Positions 5,749-6,270 of a stretch of DNA of 6,270 nucleotides are shown here, in pieces. This DNA is from Candidatus Omnitrophota bacterium. Lineage in GTDB: Bacteria; Omnitrophota; Gorgyraeia; Gorgyraeales; Gorgyraeaceae. The translations under genes were made by a program, and so were the position numbers. The notes beneath the pieces were generated by a model. The model was not told where the DNA came from. It did not search any database and was given only the letters and a program-made list of their open reading frames with translations. Each line of letters begins with the position of its first letter. Position 1 is the stretch's first letter. Location: the NCBI GenBank assembly GCA_018817035.1, contig JAHIUV010000068.1:1-6270 (forward strand), in the 5' to 3' direction.

Positions 5749-5941
5749 TTAGTTTGGGCTAAAGTCTATAGGATCTTTTGGTTTCGGCAACGGCATCAAG
5801 AGTTTCTTGATATCTTTAAATACAATGCTAAAAGGTAAGTATTTAGAGTATTTGCCTCTGCTTTTAATATTTTCTAAGATCACAAATTGTGATCTTAAAG
5901 ATTTTGCCTCTTTTTGTGTCAATTGGAATAATCTCTTTCAT
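5749..5941 (-). pseudogene. Internally deleted ORF6N-domain gene
   Basis: A decayed paralogue of the ORF6N gene at 99-614. It begins ATG with MKEIIPI, a usual ORF6N start, then loses about 45 codons and shifts frame into LTQKEAKSLRSQFVIL (from 5922), continuing to K-Y-L-P-F. There a second deletion of about 70 codons removes the expected YAFTEQG region. It ends with SIVFKDIKKLLMPLPKPKD and a TAA at 5751-5749, matching the tail EIFEAIKLLIAQPKPKRK of the intact protein. The Shine-Dalgarno position reads AGAAAGAAG instead of AGGAGGGAGG. It keeps both palindromes, upstream (5958-5990) and internal (5875-5897), though the protein is destroyed. It is oriented like, and followed closely by, the DUF1016-like remnant. 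Confidence 0.8.
5875..5897. repeat. Perfect palindrome inside the ORF6N pseudogene
   Basis: Arms TAAGATCACAA (5875-5885) and its exact complement (5887-5897) flank one base. It covers the codons for L-R-S-Q-F-V-I-L. The centre lies at the same codon as in the intact gene (397-423); the inner TCACAA is shared while the outer arm bases differ and still pair. Confidence 0.9.
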
Positions 5942-5957
5942 CGAATATATCTTCTTT

Positions 5958-5990
5958 CTTTTTAAGGTCGCAAATTGCGACCTTAAAAAG
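5958..5990. promoter_or_regulatory. Perfect palindrome upstream of the ORF6N pseudogene
   Basis: Two 16-nt arms (CTTTTTAAGGTCGCAA and its complement) flank one central base, making a 33-nt perfect dyad that ends 17 bases before the ATG at 5941. It corresponds in position and in most central bases to the dyad at 632-658 before the intact ORF6N gene. In RNA it would form a stable hairpin masking little of the ribosome site; in DNA it would suit a dimeric regulator. Confidence 0.8.
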
Positions 5991-6055
5991 CCCGTCATTC
6001 CCGTGCGTGCCCCGTACCTGAGCAGAGCGAATGGCATGGGGCAAGCGGGAATCTA
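5990..6055. repeat. GTCATTCCCG palindromic repeat, right copy
   Basis: Outer arms ATTCCCG (5997-6003) and CGGGAAT (6046-6052) and inner arms TGCCCC (6008-6013) and GGGGCA (6038-6043) are perfectly complementary. It shares its outer arms and the flanking AAGCCCGTC with the left copy at 668-719, but the interior is longer and different. Its right end, GGGAATCTA, supplies the stop codon of the neighbouring minus-strand gene. Confidence 0.85.
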
Positions 6056-6270
6056 CAGCAACCCTTTAAAATCAACCTTCATAGCCGTGCCATTATGCCA
6101 GCTTTCGCATTCTTCCAGTGCCATCTGGGCAAATACCTCCAGGCCTTTATTGGGCCGCATATTGTAGAGTTTTAATGCGTCCAGCGCCGCGTCTGAACCG
6201 TTATGAGCAAGGATCATCATAATAGCTTCCCTGGTCCTGCTCTGAAGCCCTCCCTCAAGAAGAAGCTTAC
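6053..6270 (-). CDS. 3' end of an unidentified gene, possibly HEAT-like helical repeat
   Basis: The last 71 residues of a minus-strand gene that begins beyond the window's right edge. Visible sequence includes LLLEGGLQSRTREAIMMILA, N-G-S-D-A-A-L-D-A-L-K-L-Y-N-M, and GLEVFAQMALEECESW, ending D-F-K-G-L-L. The alternation of small hydrophobic helices (REAIMMILAHNG, then DAALDALKLY) resembles an alpha-solenoid such as HEAT repeats, but I do not recognise a specific family. The TAG stop (6055-6053) lies inside the GTCATTCCCG repeat, suggesting that the repeat's arrival set the present C-terminus. There is no link visible to the genes to its left beyond shared strand. Confidence 0.65.
   Translation of the reverse strand, partial: KLLLEGGLQSRTREAIMMILAHNGSDAALDALKLYNMRPNKGLEVFAQMALEECESWHNGTAMKVDFKGLL

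Noticed and set aside
5201..5990. CRISPR array
   Set aside because: Several palindromes occur at irregular spacing with differing sequences; there is no constant repeat with uniform spacers and no cas gene.
5889..6167. Plus-strand 92-codon frame across the right-hand repeat
   Set aside because: It crosses the ORF6N pseudogene, the dyad, the GTCATTCCCG repeat and the antisense of the right-hand gene; it is a composite without a domain.

Overview
The window looks like an accessory or repeat-rich chromosomal segment from an uncultivated bacterium. Every gene I can support is on the minus strand. The best guess for the source is a candidate-phylum bacterium of the Omnitrophota type. This is inference, based on the large protein's N-terminus (a short hydrophobic export signal followed by Leu-Arg-x-Pro, which I associate with that group), on the many 'GTCATTCCCG' and 'GTCATTGCG' palindromic repeats, and on ORF6N genes. 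It is not proven by the sequence.

Layout from left to right: (1) a 'GTCATTGCGAAGC' repeat at 34-70; (2) an intact ORF6N-domain gene (99-614) with a strong Shine-Dalgarno and a palindrome just upstream (632-658); (3) a 'GTCATTCCCG' cruciform-like repeat (668-719) and the first copy of a ~125-bp direct repeat (732-856); (4) one 1353-residue gene (906-4967) encoding two MutS-type ATPase modules in tandem behind a signal peptide; (5) its leader, holding a near-consensus sigma-70 promoter (5119-5147), a hairpin plus T-run only ~15 nt past the predicted start of transcription (5070-5097), and a second hairpin (4994-5021); (6) the second copy of the ~125-bp direct repeat (5273-5398); (7) a graveyard at 5431-5941 of broken ORF6N and DUF1016/YhcG-type (PDDEXK nuclease family) genes; (8) another upstream palindrome (5958-5990) and GTCATTCCCG repeat (5990-6055); (9) the 3' end of an unidentified, possibly HEAT-like helical-repeat gene (6053-6270) whose stop codon lies in that repeat.

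Two things stand out. First, palindromes with a one- or three-base centre recur at homologous positions: at the S-Q-x-V codons of ORF6N sequences, at an L-x-[PT]-[ML] site of DUF1016-like sequences, and just upstream of the ORF6N start codons. Their arm sequences differ from copy to copy while the self-complementarity is kept, which implies selection or a copying mechanism acting on dyad symmetry itself. Second, the double MutS-like ATPase carries what looks like a secretion signal, lacks the mismatch-recognition domain, and is bracketed by direct repeats and by two related ORF6N cassettes, one intact and one decayed.
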